From: Lysobacter_K sp038248955 | GTDB lineage: Bacteria; Pseudomonadota; Gammaproteobacteria; Xanthomonadales; Xanthomonadaceae | DNA: 23,010 nt | Assembly: GCA_038248955.1 (NCBI GenBank) | Contig: JBBRWW010000036.1 | Coordinates: 1 to 23,010 of the forward strand | Reading direction: 5' to 3' | In this document: positions 1 through 7,509 of the stretch, in pieces | Position numbering within the stretch: the stretch's first letter is position 1 | Layout of the letters: every line of letters begins with the position of its first letter | Notes under the pieces: model-generated | Seen by the model: the letters and a program-made list of their open reading frames with translations, nothing else | Database searches by the model: none | Told to the model about the DNA's origin: nothing | Made by a program: the position numbers and the translations under genes

Positions 1-723
1 AAGACCTTCAAGACCAAGTCCGGCCCGGTCAAGGCCGTCGACGGGGTCGATTTCGAAGCCCGCGACGGCCAGATCACCGGCCTGCTCGGACCCAACGGCG
101 CCGGCAAGACCACCACCTTGCGCATGCTGTACACCCTGATGCAGCCCGATGCCGGCCAGGTGCTCGTCGACGGCATCGATGCCGCCCGCGAACCGGCGAC
201 CGTGCGCCGCGCGCTGGGCGTGTTGCCTGATGCGCGAGGCGTGTACAAGCGCCTGACCGCGCGCGAGAACATCGCCTACTTCGGCCAGTTGCACGGCTTG
301 TCGAAGGCGACGATCGAGCAGCGCACGCGGCTGCTGTCGAGCGCGTTGCAGATGGACGACATCCTCGACCGCCAGGCCGAGGGCTTCTCGCAGGGCCAGC
401 GCACCAAGACCGCGATCGCGCGCGCGCTGGTGCACGACCCGAAGAACGTGATCCTCGACGAGCCGACCAACGGCCTCGACGTGATGACTACGCGCGCAAT
501 GCGCACGTTCCTGCGCCAATTGCGCGACGAGGGCCGCTGCGTGATCTTCTCCAGCCACATCATGCAGGAGGTCGCCGCGTTGTGTGACCGCATCGTCATC
601 ATCGCCAAGGGACAGGTGGTGGCATCGGGTACCGCCGACGAGCTGCGTGCGCAGTTCGGCGAGGAAAACCTCGAGGATGCCTTCGTCAAGGCGATCGGCT
701 CCGAGGAGGGCCTGCACGCATGA
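1..723 (+). CDS. natA: ABC transporter ATP-binding protein, NatA-like (5' end outside window)
   Basis: The reading frame is open from base 1, so the start codon lies upstream of the window. This is the cytoplasmic ATPase subunit that powers an ABC-2 type exporter. Seen in order: Walker A GPNGAGKTT (bases 88-114 region), a degenerate signature FSQGQ, Walker B VILDEPTNGLD and the H-loop SSH. The C-terminus LEDAFVKAIG is the usual end of the drug/Na+ exporter class. The stop overlaps the start of the permease gene by four bases (ATGA, 720-723), which implies translational coupling and one transporter. The NatA name rests on resemblance to the NatAB sodium-export family. The substrate cannot be read from sequence and could instead be a drug or lipid-like molecule. 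Confidence 0.88.
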   Translation, partial: KTFKTKSGPVKAVDGVDFEARDGQITGLLGPNGAGKTTTLRMLYTLMQPDAGQVLVDGIDAAREPATVRRALGVLPDARGVYKRLTARENIAYFGQLHGLSKATIEQRTRLLSSALQMDDILDRQAEGFSQGQRTKTAIARALVHDPKNVILDEPTNGLDVMTTRAMRTFLRQLRDEGRCVIFSSHIMQEVAALCDRIVIIAKGQVVASGTADELRAQFGEENLEDAFVKAIGSEEGLHA

Positions 724-1907
724 ACACCCAGATCCTTTCCTCGATGTGGGCGGTGATGCGCAAGGAGCTGCTCGACATCTCGCGCGACCGCCGCACGCTG
801 GCCATGGCATTGCTGCTGGGACCGTTGCTATACCCGGTGCTGATGCTGGGCATGGGCGCGATGGTCGAGAACCGCCAGAAAACCCAGCTCGACAAGGTGC
901 TCGAAGTGCCGGTGGTCGGCGCCGAGCGCGCGCCGAACCTGGTGGCCTTCCTCGCGGCCAACGGCATCACCGCGACCCAGCCACCAGTCGACCTGGATGC
1001 GGCGATCACCCGCCAGGACGTCGACGTCGCGGTCGCGATCGACGCGGACTTCGGCAGCGACTGGCGCGAAGGCCGGCCCGCGCGGGTCGAAATCCTCAGC
1101 GACAGTACCCGCCAGAACGCCGAGATCCCGACCGCGCGGGTGCGCGCCGCGCTGGCTGCGTATTCCGGCCAGGTCGGTGCGCTACGCCTGTACGCGCGCG
1201 GCATCGATCCGGGCATCACCCAGGCGGTCAACGTGGGTACCCGCGATCTCGCCTCGGCCGAGGCCAAGCGCAGCGCGTTGCTCTCGACCCTGTTGCCCTA
1301 CCTGCTGATCCTGACCTCGTTCCTGGGCGGCGCTTACCTGATCCTTGATGCCACCGCCGGCGAACGCGAGCGGCAATCGCTGGAGCCGTTGCTGGCGACG
1401 CCGGCGACGCGCGGCGCGATCGTCAGTGGCAAGATCGCCGCCGCCTGCGCGATGGGAGTGCTGTCGCTGCTGCTTACGCTGCTGGCGTTCAAGCTCAGCG
1501 CCCAGATGTCCACCGGCATGGCGAAGATGATGGACGTCAGCTTCCTGGCGATCGCCAAGATGCTGCTGATCCTGCTGCCGATGCTGTTCATCGGCACGTC
1601 GTTGCTGACGTTCCTGGCCGCGTCGGCAAAGAGCATGAAGGAGGCTCAGAGCCACATGATGTGGCTGATGCTGATGCCGATGGTGCCAACCGTGATGCTG
1701 ATGGTGAACCCGATCAAGACCCAGTTGTGGCAGTTCACGGTGCCGTTCCTGGCGCAGAACCAACTGCTGCTCAAGGTGATCCGCGCCGAGCCGATCAACC
1801 CCCAGGTGTGGGCGGTGTACCTCGCCGCAGGCTTCGGCGTCGCGGCGCTGCTGTGGTTCGCCGCCGTGCGCCGCTACCACCAGGAGAAGCTGGCGATCTC
1901 GGGCTGA
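720..1907 (+). CDS. natB: ABC-2 family transporter permease, NatB-like
   Basis: A 395-residue inner-membrane permease that pairs with the overlapping ATPase gene. It has one N-terminal membrane helix (about residues 28-48), a large extracytoplasmic domain (about 50-185) and then about five further helices (roughly 188-210, 236-258, 275-300, 312-330, 365-385). The motif GERERQSLEPLLATP after the second helix is typical of NatB/CcmB-like ABC-2 permeases and is the probable contact with the ATPase. The start is chosen because ATG 720 overlaps the ATPase stop and has a GGAGGG element a few bases upstream. Na+ extrusion is the function of the named family member in Bacillus; the substrate here is inferred only. 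Confidence 0.85.
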   Translation: MNTQILSSMWAVMRKELLDISRDRRTLAMALLLGPLLYPVLMLGMGAMVENRQKTQLDKVLEVPVVGAERAPNLVAFLAANGITATQPPVDLDAAITRQDVDVAVAIDADFGSDWREGRPARVEILSDSTRQNAEIPTARVRAALAAYSGQVGALRLYARGIDPGITQAVNVGTRDLASAEAKRSALLSTLLPYLLILTSFLGGAYLILDATAGERERQSLEPLLATPATRGAIVSGKIAAACAMGVLSLLLTLLAFKLSAQMSTGMAKMMDVSFLAIAKMLLILLPMLFIGTSLLTFLAASAKSMKEAQSHMMWLMLMPMVPTVMLMVNPIKTQLWQFTVPFLAQNQLLLKVIRAEPINPQVWAVYLAAGFGVAALLWFAAVRRYHQEKLAISG

Positions 1908-1963
1908 TGTCGGGGTGCGGGTGACCCCGGTATCGCGCCAGTTGATGTCGATTCGCAACCAGC

Positions 1964-2007
1964 CGATACAAAAAAAGCCCGGCAAATGCCGGGCTTTTTT
2001 TGTATCG
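1964..2007. terminator. Bidirectional intrinsic terminator (44-base perfect palindrome)
   Basis: Two 21-base arms (1964-1984 and 1987-2007) are perfectly complementary around a two-base centre. The core stem is GCCCGGC/GCCGGGC. It is flanked by A7 on the left and T7 on the right, and complementarity continues through GATAC/GTATC. A U-tract therefore follows the stem on both strands. It sits between the convergent natB and TonB-domain lipoprotein genes, so it can end transcription from both sides. Confidence 0.93.
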
Positions 2008-2056
2008 CCGGTCGACGACCGGCGAAGACGCGGGCCGGTGCCAACCGCGTTGGCGA

Positions 2057-3103
2057 TCAACCGCCGGGGTTGAAACCGATCGTGCGACGCGTTGTCACCG
2101 GCGCGTCCACCGGTTGGAAGCGCCAGCGACGCACCGCGTTGACCGCTTCGCGGTCGAACACTCGCGCCGGGTTGGAACGCACAACGCGCGCTGACGTCAC
2201 CGAGCCGTCGGTCCCGACCGTGAACTCGATCTGGACCTCACCGGCTTGTCCGGCGCGCAACGCCTCCGGAGGGAATTTCGGCGGCGGGGTGGACAGCGCA
2301 CGCAGCTCCGCTGGTGCCGACGCTGCTGCCGGGGCCGGAGTGGCGGCAGCCGTGCGTTGCTGCGCGGCACGCTGATCGGCGACGCGCTTGGCGTCCGCCG
2401 CCTGCTGATCGGCGACGCGCTTGGCGTCCGCGGCCTGCTGGTCGGCGACGCGCTTGGTGTCGTTGGCCTGTTGCGCGGCCAACTGCTTGGCGGCGTCCTC
2501 CTGTTGCTTCTTCTGGTCGGCCAGGCGCTTCTTCTCAAGATCGGCCTGCTTCACGGCCTCTTCCTCGGCGGTCAGCGTCTTTTCCTGGGTCCGCGCGATC
2601 GCGGCCTGTTGCTGAGCGCTGATGCTGGTCCTGAGCCGCTCCAGCGCCGGGTGCTGCGGGTCGGCCTTCGCCAGCAGTCCCGCCAGTCGCTGCGCCTCGG
2701 CAAAGTCATCGCGATTGACGCTCTGCTCGATGGCGATCACGGTCATCGGCAACAGGTCGGTCAACGCGCTCGACACCGACGCATCGCCCGGGACCTTGTC
2801 GCGCAGGGCCAGGTAGTACGCGACGGCGTTGTCGTCGGCCGGCGCATACAGGCGATTCTCGCTGTAGGCCTTGCTTGCCGCTTCACGCAGTTGGGCCGGC
2901 GTCATGCCGCTGACTTTTGCCGACACCGCGTTTTCCGCGGTGACCGCCGGCGTGATAACCGGTGCGGTAGCCGCGCCTTGTGGGGCGCCCTCGTCCTTGT
3001 CGCCGCATGCGGCCAGTCCGAGTCCCAACGCGAGCACGAGCGGCAGTCTCGAAAGTGCAAAATGCCGGCGCGCGCGCCGGGCTTGGTTCTCTACGACATT
3101 CAT
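2057..3103 (-). CDS. Lipoprotein with coiled-coil middle and TonB C-terminal domain
   Basis: A 348-residue protein with three parts. A lipoprotein signal ends in LAAC (Cys33, followed by Gly-Asp). A long Ala/Lys/Gln/Asp-rich segment (about residues 165-255) contains 11-residue repeats of the type KRVADQQAADA, resembling the helical stalk of TolA. A C-terminal TonB-type domain (about 268-348) carries PPPKFPPEALR, an EFTVGTDGSV strand and a VRRWRFQP ending. The start ATG at 3103 has GGGGAG about eight bases upstream. A perfect TTGACA lies on the minus strand at 3172-3177 without a clear -10. Classical TonB is anchored by a helix, so the lipobox is unusual. It may be an envelope-spanning or scaffold protein rather than a true energy transducer. 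Function is inferred from domains only. Confidence 0.85.
   Translation of the reverse strand: MNVVENQARRARRHFALSRLPLVLALGLGLAACGDKDEGAPQGAATAPVITPAVTAENAVSAKVSGMTPAQLREAASKAYSENRLYAPADDNAVAYYLALRDKVPGDASVSSALTDLLPMTVIAIEQSVNRDDFAEAQRLAGLLAKADPQHPALERLRTSISAQQQAAIARTQEKTLTAEEEAVKQADLEKKRLADQKKQQEDAAKQLAAQQANDTKRVADQQAADAKRVADQQAADAKRVADQRAAQQRTAAATPAPAAASAPAELRALSTPPPKFPPEALRAGQAGEVQIEFTVGTDGSVTSARVVRSNPARVFDREAVNAVRRWRFQPVDAPVTTRRTIGFNPGG
2371..2469 (-). repeat. Tandem 33-base repeat, three units, in coding sequence
   Basis: Units start at 2371, 2404 and 2437, an exact 33-base spacing. They encode the 11-residue unit KRVADQQAADA (the third, farthest from the C-terminus, has drifted towards TKRVADQ) in the stalk of the TonB-domain lipoprotein. 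The period keeps the reading frame, so gain or loss of a unit would change stalk length without breaking the gene. Confidence 0.85.
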
Positions 3104-3296
3104 GGTTGAAGCTCCCCTGGAATACGCGATCGTCGAGCGTATTGGCTAAGCACGCGCCAGAGCGCCTTGTTTGTCAAGCGCTAGCGTGGTGGTTGGGCCC
3201 CATTACCTTCCGACCAGCGTGAATATCTATTTCGTACGCGCTCGTTACGCCGCTGCGGGGCAAAAACTGACGCGTTTGGCAGGTGGCTGCGGCAGA

Positions 3297-4646
3297 TCAC
3301 TTTCCAATGCAGAAGCTCGCGAATATCCGCCCGAGCAGGTCATCGGCATGCACGCGGCCGGTGATCTCGCCGAGCGCGTCGTGCGCGCCATGCAACGCTT
3401 CGGCCGCCAGGTCCAGCGCCTCGTGGTCAAGTTGCACGCCCGCGGCGGACAGTTCGGCGCGCGCGCGCCGCAGCGCATCCACGTGGCGGGCGCGGGCGGT
3501 GAAAGCGCCATCGCCGCCGTCGCGGGAGTCGCCGCTCGCCAACTCCCGCAACCGCCCATGCAATACATCCAGTCCCATGCCGGTGCGCGCCGACACGCGC
3601 ATTTCGCCCGGAAGCATCGACGACGCGTCGGGGACATGGCCCGCGACGAGATCTGCCTTGTTGTGGAGCCACAGTATCGATCCCACGCCCTGCACGGCTT
3701 CGGCGACCGCGGCGCGGCCGACAGCGGGATCGCGCGCATCCAGCACCACGAGGGCGAGGTCGGCCCGCGCGAGTTCGGCGCGCGCGCGGCGCATGCCCTC
3801 GCGCTCGATCGCGTCACCACCCTCGCGCAGGCCGGCGGTGTCGACCAGGGTCAACTCGACGCCATCGACGCGGACGACCTCGTGCAGCAGGTCGCGCGTG
3901 GTGCCGGCGATGTCGGTGACGATCGCGCGGTCGCTGCCGGTCAGCGCATTGAGCAGTGAGCTCTTGCCGGCATTTGGCGGACCGACGATCACGGCATGCA
4001 GTCCATCGCGCAGGCGCCGGCCGCGTTCCGCCGCCAGTGACAGGTCGTCGAGCGCGATGCAGGTGGTTTCCAGGCGGTTGCGCAAAGCGGCGCCGCCGAG
4101 CGTGTCGAGGGCCTCGTCGGCGAAATCGATCGCGGCTTCGACGTGGACGCGGATCGCGAGCACCTCGTTGGACAGCGCCTCCACCCGCCGCGAGAACTCG
4201 CCGTCCAGGGCGCGGCGCGCGGCGCGCGCGGCACGCACGTCGCCCGCGGCGATGAGGTCGGCGACCGCCTCGGCCTGGGCAAGGTCGAGGCGCCCTTCGA
4301 GAAATGCGCGCTCGCTGAATTCGCCTGGCCGGGCATGCCGTGCACCGAGTGCGCAGCAGCGCGCGACGAGTGCGGCCAGTAGCGCGGGGCCGCCATGCGC
4401 CTGCAATTCGACGACATCCTCGCCGGTGTAGCTGGCGGGGGCTGCGAAGAACAGCGCGATGCCGTCGTCGAGGGTCTCGCCGCTTTCGTCGCCAAAGTGG
4501 GCGTGGTGGGCGTGGCGGGGGATCAGCGCACGCCCGCAGATGGTCTGGGCGATATCGCGTGCGCGCGGCCCGGACAGGCGCACGATACCGACCCCTCCCG
4601 AACCGGGGGCGGTGGCGATCGCGGCGATGGTGTCCCGGTCGACCAA
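3297..4646 (-). CDS. mnmE: tRNA uridine-5-carboxymethylaminomethyl modification GTPase MnmE (TrmE)
   Basis: MnmE works with MnmG to modify U34 in the wobble position of certain tRNAs. The N-terminal domain contains DTIAAIATAPGSGGVGIVRLSG. The G domain shows G1 GPPNAGKSS (about residues 222-230), TDIAGTTRD, DTAG (269-272) and NKAD (329-332). The C-terminus is the diagnostic FCIGK with catalytic Cys446. I choose TTG at 4646 as start. It gives 449 residues, the family length, and has AGGGAG about nine bases upstream. An ATG at 4763 would add 39 residues unlike any MnmE N-terminus. It lies downstream of yidC in the usual origin-flanking order. Confidence 0.95.
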   Translation of the reverse strand: MVDRDTIAAIATAPGSGGVGIVRLSGPRARDIAQTICGRALIPRHAHHAHFGDESGETLDDGIALFFAAPASYTGEDVVELQAHGGPALLAALVARCCALGARHARPGEFSERAFLEGRLDLAQAEAVADLIAAGDVRAARAARRALDGEFSRRVEALSNEVLAIRVHVEAAIDFADEALDTLGGAALRNRLETTCIALDDLSLAAERGRRLRDGLHAVIVGPPNAGKSSLLNALTGSDRAIVTDIAGTTRDLLHEVVRVDGVELTLVDTAGLREGGDAIEREGMRRARAELARADLALVVLDARDPAVGRAAVAEAVQGVGSILWLHNKADLVAGHVPDASSMLPGEMRVSARTGMGLDVLHGRLRELASGDSRDGGDGAFTARARHVDALRRARAELSAAGVQLDHEALDLAAEALHGAHDALGEITGRVHADDLLGRIFASFCIGK

Positions 4647-4794
4647 CTTCGTAACTCCCTGCTGTTGGGCAGTGTGCCGCAACCCATGCGCGGCAAGTGC
4701 GCGTGGCCCGTCGATCAACGGGCGCATGGCTCCGTCGACGCTGAAGTCCGGATGCGGAATCACGCCCGGATGCCGTGCGGTCGCGTTAACGAAG

Positions 4795-4818
4795 CAAGCC
4801 CGCCAAAAGGCGGGCTTG
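4795..4818 (-). terminator. Hairpin between yidC and mnmE, possible weak terminator
   Basis: A perfect 10-base-pair stem CAAGCCCGCC/GGCGGGCTTG encloses an AAAA loop (TTTT on the transcribed strand of yidC). It is 25 bases beyond the yidC stop. No long U-tract follows, so it may attenuate or stabilise the yidC message rather than fully end it. Confidence 0.5.
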
Positions 4819-4842
4819 TCCGGTCCGGCCGCGTGACGCGCT

Positions 4843-6558
4843 TTACGCCGTCGTGGCCGGTGCCTCGCTGTAGCGCTTGGTCATCCACCACTGCTGCAGC
4901 AGGCCCAGGCCCGAGTTGGTGATCCAGTACAGCACCAGGCCGGCAGGGAAAAAAGCAAACATCACGCCGAACACCAGCGGCATCAGCTGCATCATCTTGG
5001 CCTGGGTCGGGTCCATCCCCGGCGCGGCCGGCGTCAGCTTCTGGGTCGCCCACATCACCGCCATGTTGATCACCGGCAGCACGAAGTACGGATCGCGCGA
5101 GGTCAGGTCCTGGATCCAGCCGATCCACGGCGCGTGGCGCAGCTCGACCGACTCCGACAGCATCCAGTACAGCGCCAGGAACACCGGCATCTGCAGCAGG
5201 ATCGGGAAACAACCGCCGACCGGGTTGATCTTCTCCTTCTTGTACAGCTCCATCATCGCCTGCTGGAACTTCTGCTTGTCGTCGCCGTAGCGCTCCTTGA
5301 GCTGGGCGATGCGCGGCTGGAACTTGCGCATCTTCGCCATCGACTTGTACTGCGCCGCCGACAGCGGATACATCGCCGCCTTGATCAGCAGCACCAGGCC
5401 GATGATCGACCAGCCCCAGTTGCCGACCAGGCCGTGGATGCGTTCGAGCACCCAGAACAGCCAGCCGGCGATCGTGGCGAAGATGGTGTAGGTGCTGAAA
5501 TCAACGGCTCGCTCCAGGCCGGGCACGTGCTGGGCCTCGATGCGCTTGACCAGCTTCGGCCCGAGCCACAGCCGCGCCTGCGTGCTGGCGGTGCCGCCGG
5601 GTGTGACGTTCACCCCTGGACCGACCTCGCGGATCAGGTACTGGCTGCCGGCCGCGCCTTGTGGCGTCGCCAGCGAGAAGGTGCTCGCATCGTTCTTGCC
5701 CGGAATCCACGCCGCGAAGAAATGGTGCTGCAGCATCCCGATCCAGCCGCCCGTCACTGCCTTGTCGAGCGTGCCGTCGTCGATGAAATCACTGAACTTG
5801 CGCTTTTCGTACTTGTCGGTCGCGCTGAACCACGCGGCGCCCTGGAAGCTGTAGCTCTCCGCGCTCATCGGCCCGGTCTTTACGATCGCGCGCGGGACCC
5901 GGTTCAACTGGCGGTAGACGAAGCCCTGCCACGGTGCCGCACCGGCATTGACCACGTCGTCGCGGACGTCAACGACGTAGTCGCCGCGCTTGAACGTGTA
6001 CGTGCGGCGGATGGTCACGCCATTGGCGCCGGTCCATACGAACGGTACGTTCACGCTCGCCGCGCCGGGCATTAGGACCACGTCAGGCGCAGCGCCGCCG
6101 TTGCTGGTTGCGGGCACGAAGCCGGACTCGTGGCTCGGCGCCGCGCCGGTGCTGCTCACCCATCCACTCTGGGCGACGAAGTAGCGCGCGGGATCGGAGT
6201 CGAACAAACGCACCGGCAGGCTGCCGTCGGCGGACGTGCTCGGGTACTTCAGCAGGTCGGCCTGGCGCAGTTCGCCGCCAACCAGCACGACCTTCATCAC
6301 GTCGGTGGTGACGGTCACCGGCACCCCGGCCTGGCTCACGGTCGCGGCCGGTGTCGCCGACATCGACGCCGGGGCGTGCGGCACCGCCGGCACGTCCGCC
6401 GCGCTCGACGTGCCGCCGGCATTGGGGACCGTGCTGGCAGTCGTGGCGGCAACGGTATCGGCCGGCGGCGGCGCGGTCTTCTCCTTGCCCCACTCCATCC
6501 ACAACAGGGTCGCCACCATCAGCCAGGCGATAATCAGGAAAACTCGGGTCTGGTTCAT
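4843..6558 (-). CDS. yidC: Membrane protein insertase YidC (Oxa1 family)
   Basis: A 571-residue inner-membrane insertase that inserts and folds membrane proteins with or without SecYEG. It begins with the membrane helix MNQTRVFLIIAWLMVATLLW. A Thr/Ala/Pro-rich linker follows, then the large periplasmic beta domain (about residues 80-350). The conserved Oxa1 core has KSMAKMRKFQPRIAQLKERYGDD, NPVGGCFPILLQMPVFLALYW and a final AFFPAGLVLYWITNSGLGLLQQWW. Length and architecture match the gammaproteobacterial type. It starts 15 bases after rnpA, so rpmH, rnpA and yidC are very probably co-transcribed. Confidence 0.97.
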   Translation of the reverse strand: MNQTRVFLIIAWLMVATLLWMEWGKEKTAPPPADTVAATTASTVPNAGGTSSAADVPAVPHAPASMSATPAATVSQAGVPVTVTTDVMKVVLVGGELRQADLLKYPSTSADGSLPVRLFDSDPARYFVAQSGWVSSTGAAPSHESGFVPATSNGGAAPDVVLMPGAASVNVPFVWTGANGVTIRRTYTFKRGDYVVDVRDDVVNAGAAPWQGFVYRQLNRVPRAIVKTGPMSAESYSFQGAAWFSATDKYEKRKFSDFIDDGTLDKAVTGGWIGMLQHHFFAAWIPGKNDASTFSLATPQGAAGSQYLIREVGPGVNVTPGGTASTQARLWLGPKLVKRIEAQHVPGLERAVDFSTYTIFATIAGWLFWVLERIHGLVGNWGWSIIGLVLLIKAAMYPLSAAQYKSMAKMRKFQPRIAQLKERYGDDKQKFQQAMMELYKKEKINPVGGCFPILLQMPVFLALYWMLSESVELRHAPWIGWIQDLTSRDPYFVLPVINMAVMWATQKLTPAAPGMDPTQAKMMQLMPLVFGVMFAFFPAGLVLYWITNSGLGLLQQWWMTKRYSEAPATTA

Positions 6559-6573
6559 GGGCGGCAGGCAGGC

Positions 6574-7047
6574 TCAGCCGACGCGCGCAGGCGGCGTGGC
6601 ATCAAGAGGGAGGGAAGGATCCGCGGCGGAATCATTCGACACGGAATCGTCCAAAGCGGCCGGCATTGTGACCGGCGAGGGCGAGCCCGGCAACGCGGAC
6701 GTCGACAAGGCGCCGGCGCGAGACAGCAAACCGACGAATGCCGCGCGCAGTTCCCCACCACTGAAGCGGGCGGCGCCGACACGGGCCACGACGACATAAT
6801 CGCCGCCCGCCAGCTCGGCTTGGCGATGACGGAACTCATCGCGCAGGACGCGCTTGATGCGATTGCGGCCGACCGCGTGCGGGTCGACCTTGCGCGAGAC
6901 CGCGAGGCCAAGGCGTGGGCCGACCTCGCCGGCCTGCCAATGCAGGGCCAGCACGGGCAGCGCCACGCGCCGGCCTTGCTTGAAGATGCGATCGAAATCG
7001 GCGCGAGCGCGTACACGCGCGGTGCGCGGAAAGCGGTGCGTCGACAT
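6574..7047 (-). CDS. rnpA: Ribonuclease P protein component with C-terminal tail
   Basis: RnpA is the protein subunit of RNase P, which matures tRNA 5' ends. The fold is recognised from FPRTARVRARADFDRIFKQG and LGLAVSRKV, and from the RNR motif in VGRNRIKRVLRDEFR (about residues 59-73). I take ATG 7047 as start (157 residues). An in-frame TTG at 7065 is the alternative and would add six residues; neither has a clear Shine-Dalgarno. The last 45 or so residues are a Ser/Pro/Ala/Asp-rich, probably disordered tail beyond the normal 110-120-residue domain. It lies directly after rpmH, the conserved arrangement. Confidence 0.93.
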   Translation of the reverse strand: MSTHRFPRTARVRARADFDRIFKQGRRVALPVLALHWQAGEVGPRLGLAVSRKVDPHAVGRNRIKRVLRDEFRHRQAELAGGDYVVVARVGAARFSGGELRAAFVGLLSRAGALSTSALPGSPSPVTMPAALDDSVSNDSAADPSLPLDATPPARVG

Positions 7048-7103
7048 CGGGGCGTTACCGGCCAAGGCCGGACGACCGTGGATACGGTCGTGGGTCGGTG
7101 CGC

Positions 7104-7244
7104 TTACGCGCAGAGACGCTTGCGGCCCTTGGCACGACGACGTGCCAGGATCTTGCGGCCGTCGGCCGTCGCCATGCGCGCACGGAAACCGTGGTCGCGC
7201 TTACGCTTGAGGTTGCTGGGTTGGTAGGTGCGCTTGGTGGCCAT
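7104..7244 (-). CDS. rpmH: 50S ribosomal protein L34
   Basis: A 46-codon gene found by reading the minus strand. The product begins MATKRTYQPSNLKRKRDHGF and ends GRKRLCA, the highly conserved, very basic L34 sequence of exactly the usual length. L34 is a structural protein of the large ribosomal subunit. The penultimate Cys replaces the more usual Ser or Thr near the end. It heads the rpmH-rnpA-yidC operon and has its own promoter just upstream. Confidence 0.97.
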   Translation of the reverse strand: MATKRTYQPSNLKRKRDHGFRARMATADGRKILARRRAKGRKRLCA

Positions 7245-7278
7245 GGGCGGCTCTGGGTACGGCGGAAATGAACCGCGA

Positions 7279-7308
7279 AGTCTAGCGACTACCCGACCCT
7301 GCGGTCAA
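7279..7308 (-). promoter_or_regulatory. Sigma70 promoter of the rpmH operon
   Basis: On the minus strand TTGACC (7303-7308) is followed after 18 bases by TAGACT (7279-7284), five of six and four of six matches to consensus. Transcription would start near 7271, giving a leader of about 27 bases before the L34 ATG. Confidence 0.65.
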
Positions 7309-7509
7309 CTGCCGTTGCCAGTCCCGGCTACCGAGTGGCGTGTGCAGACCACCGGCCTTGTCCCGTTCATCGCCGGCCGATGTGCAATGCAGGCCCCTGC
7401 CGGCGGTGATAGTCTGGCTGACCCCTGCCTGATGCACGGCGCGATGCCCGTCACCGCGCGCGGGGCCGATTTTGTCATTCACTTTGCCCTACAAGAAGTC
7501 TGCTGCCCT
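7309..7509 (+). other. Spacer upstream of dnaA
   Basis: This is the part of the rpmH-dnaA divergent spacer beyond the rpmH promoter. I see no consensus DnaA box and no convincing -35/-10 pair for dnaA. The region should contain the dnaA promoter, but the sequence does not let me place it. Confidence 0.4.

Noticed and set aside
3172..3177. Perfect minus-strand TTGACA as promoter of the TonB-domain lipoprotein
   Set aside because: No acceptable -10 hexamer at 16-19 bases downstream, so it is mentioned in the gene entry but not called as a promoter.
6574..7065. A hidden yidD gene between rnpA and yidC
   Set aside because: None of the minus-strand frames shows the Cys-rich YidD signature.
7228..7509. 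In-frame 94-codon extension upstream of the chosen dnaA start
   Set aside because: The sequence does not resemble DnaA, overlaps the rpmH promoter and start, and the family N-terminus begins at MDAWPR (7510).
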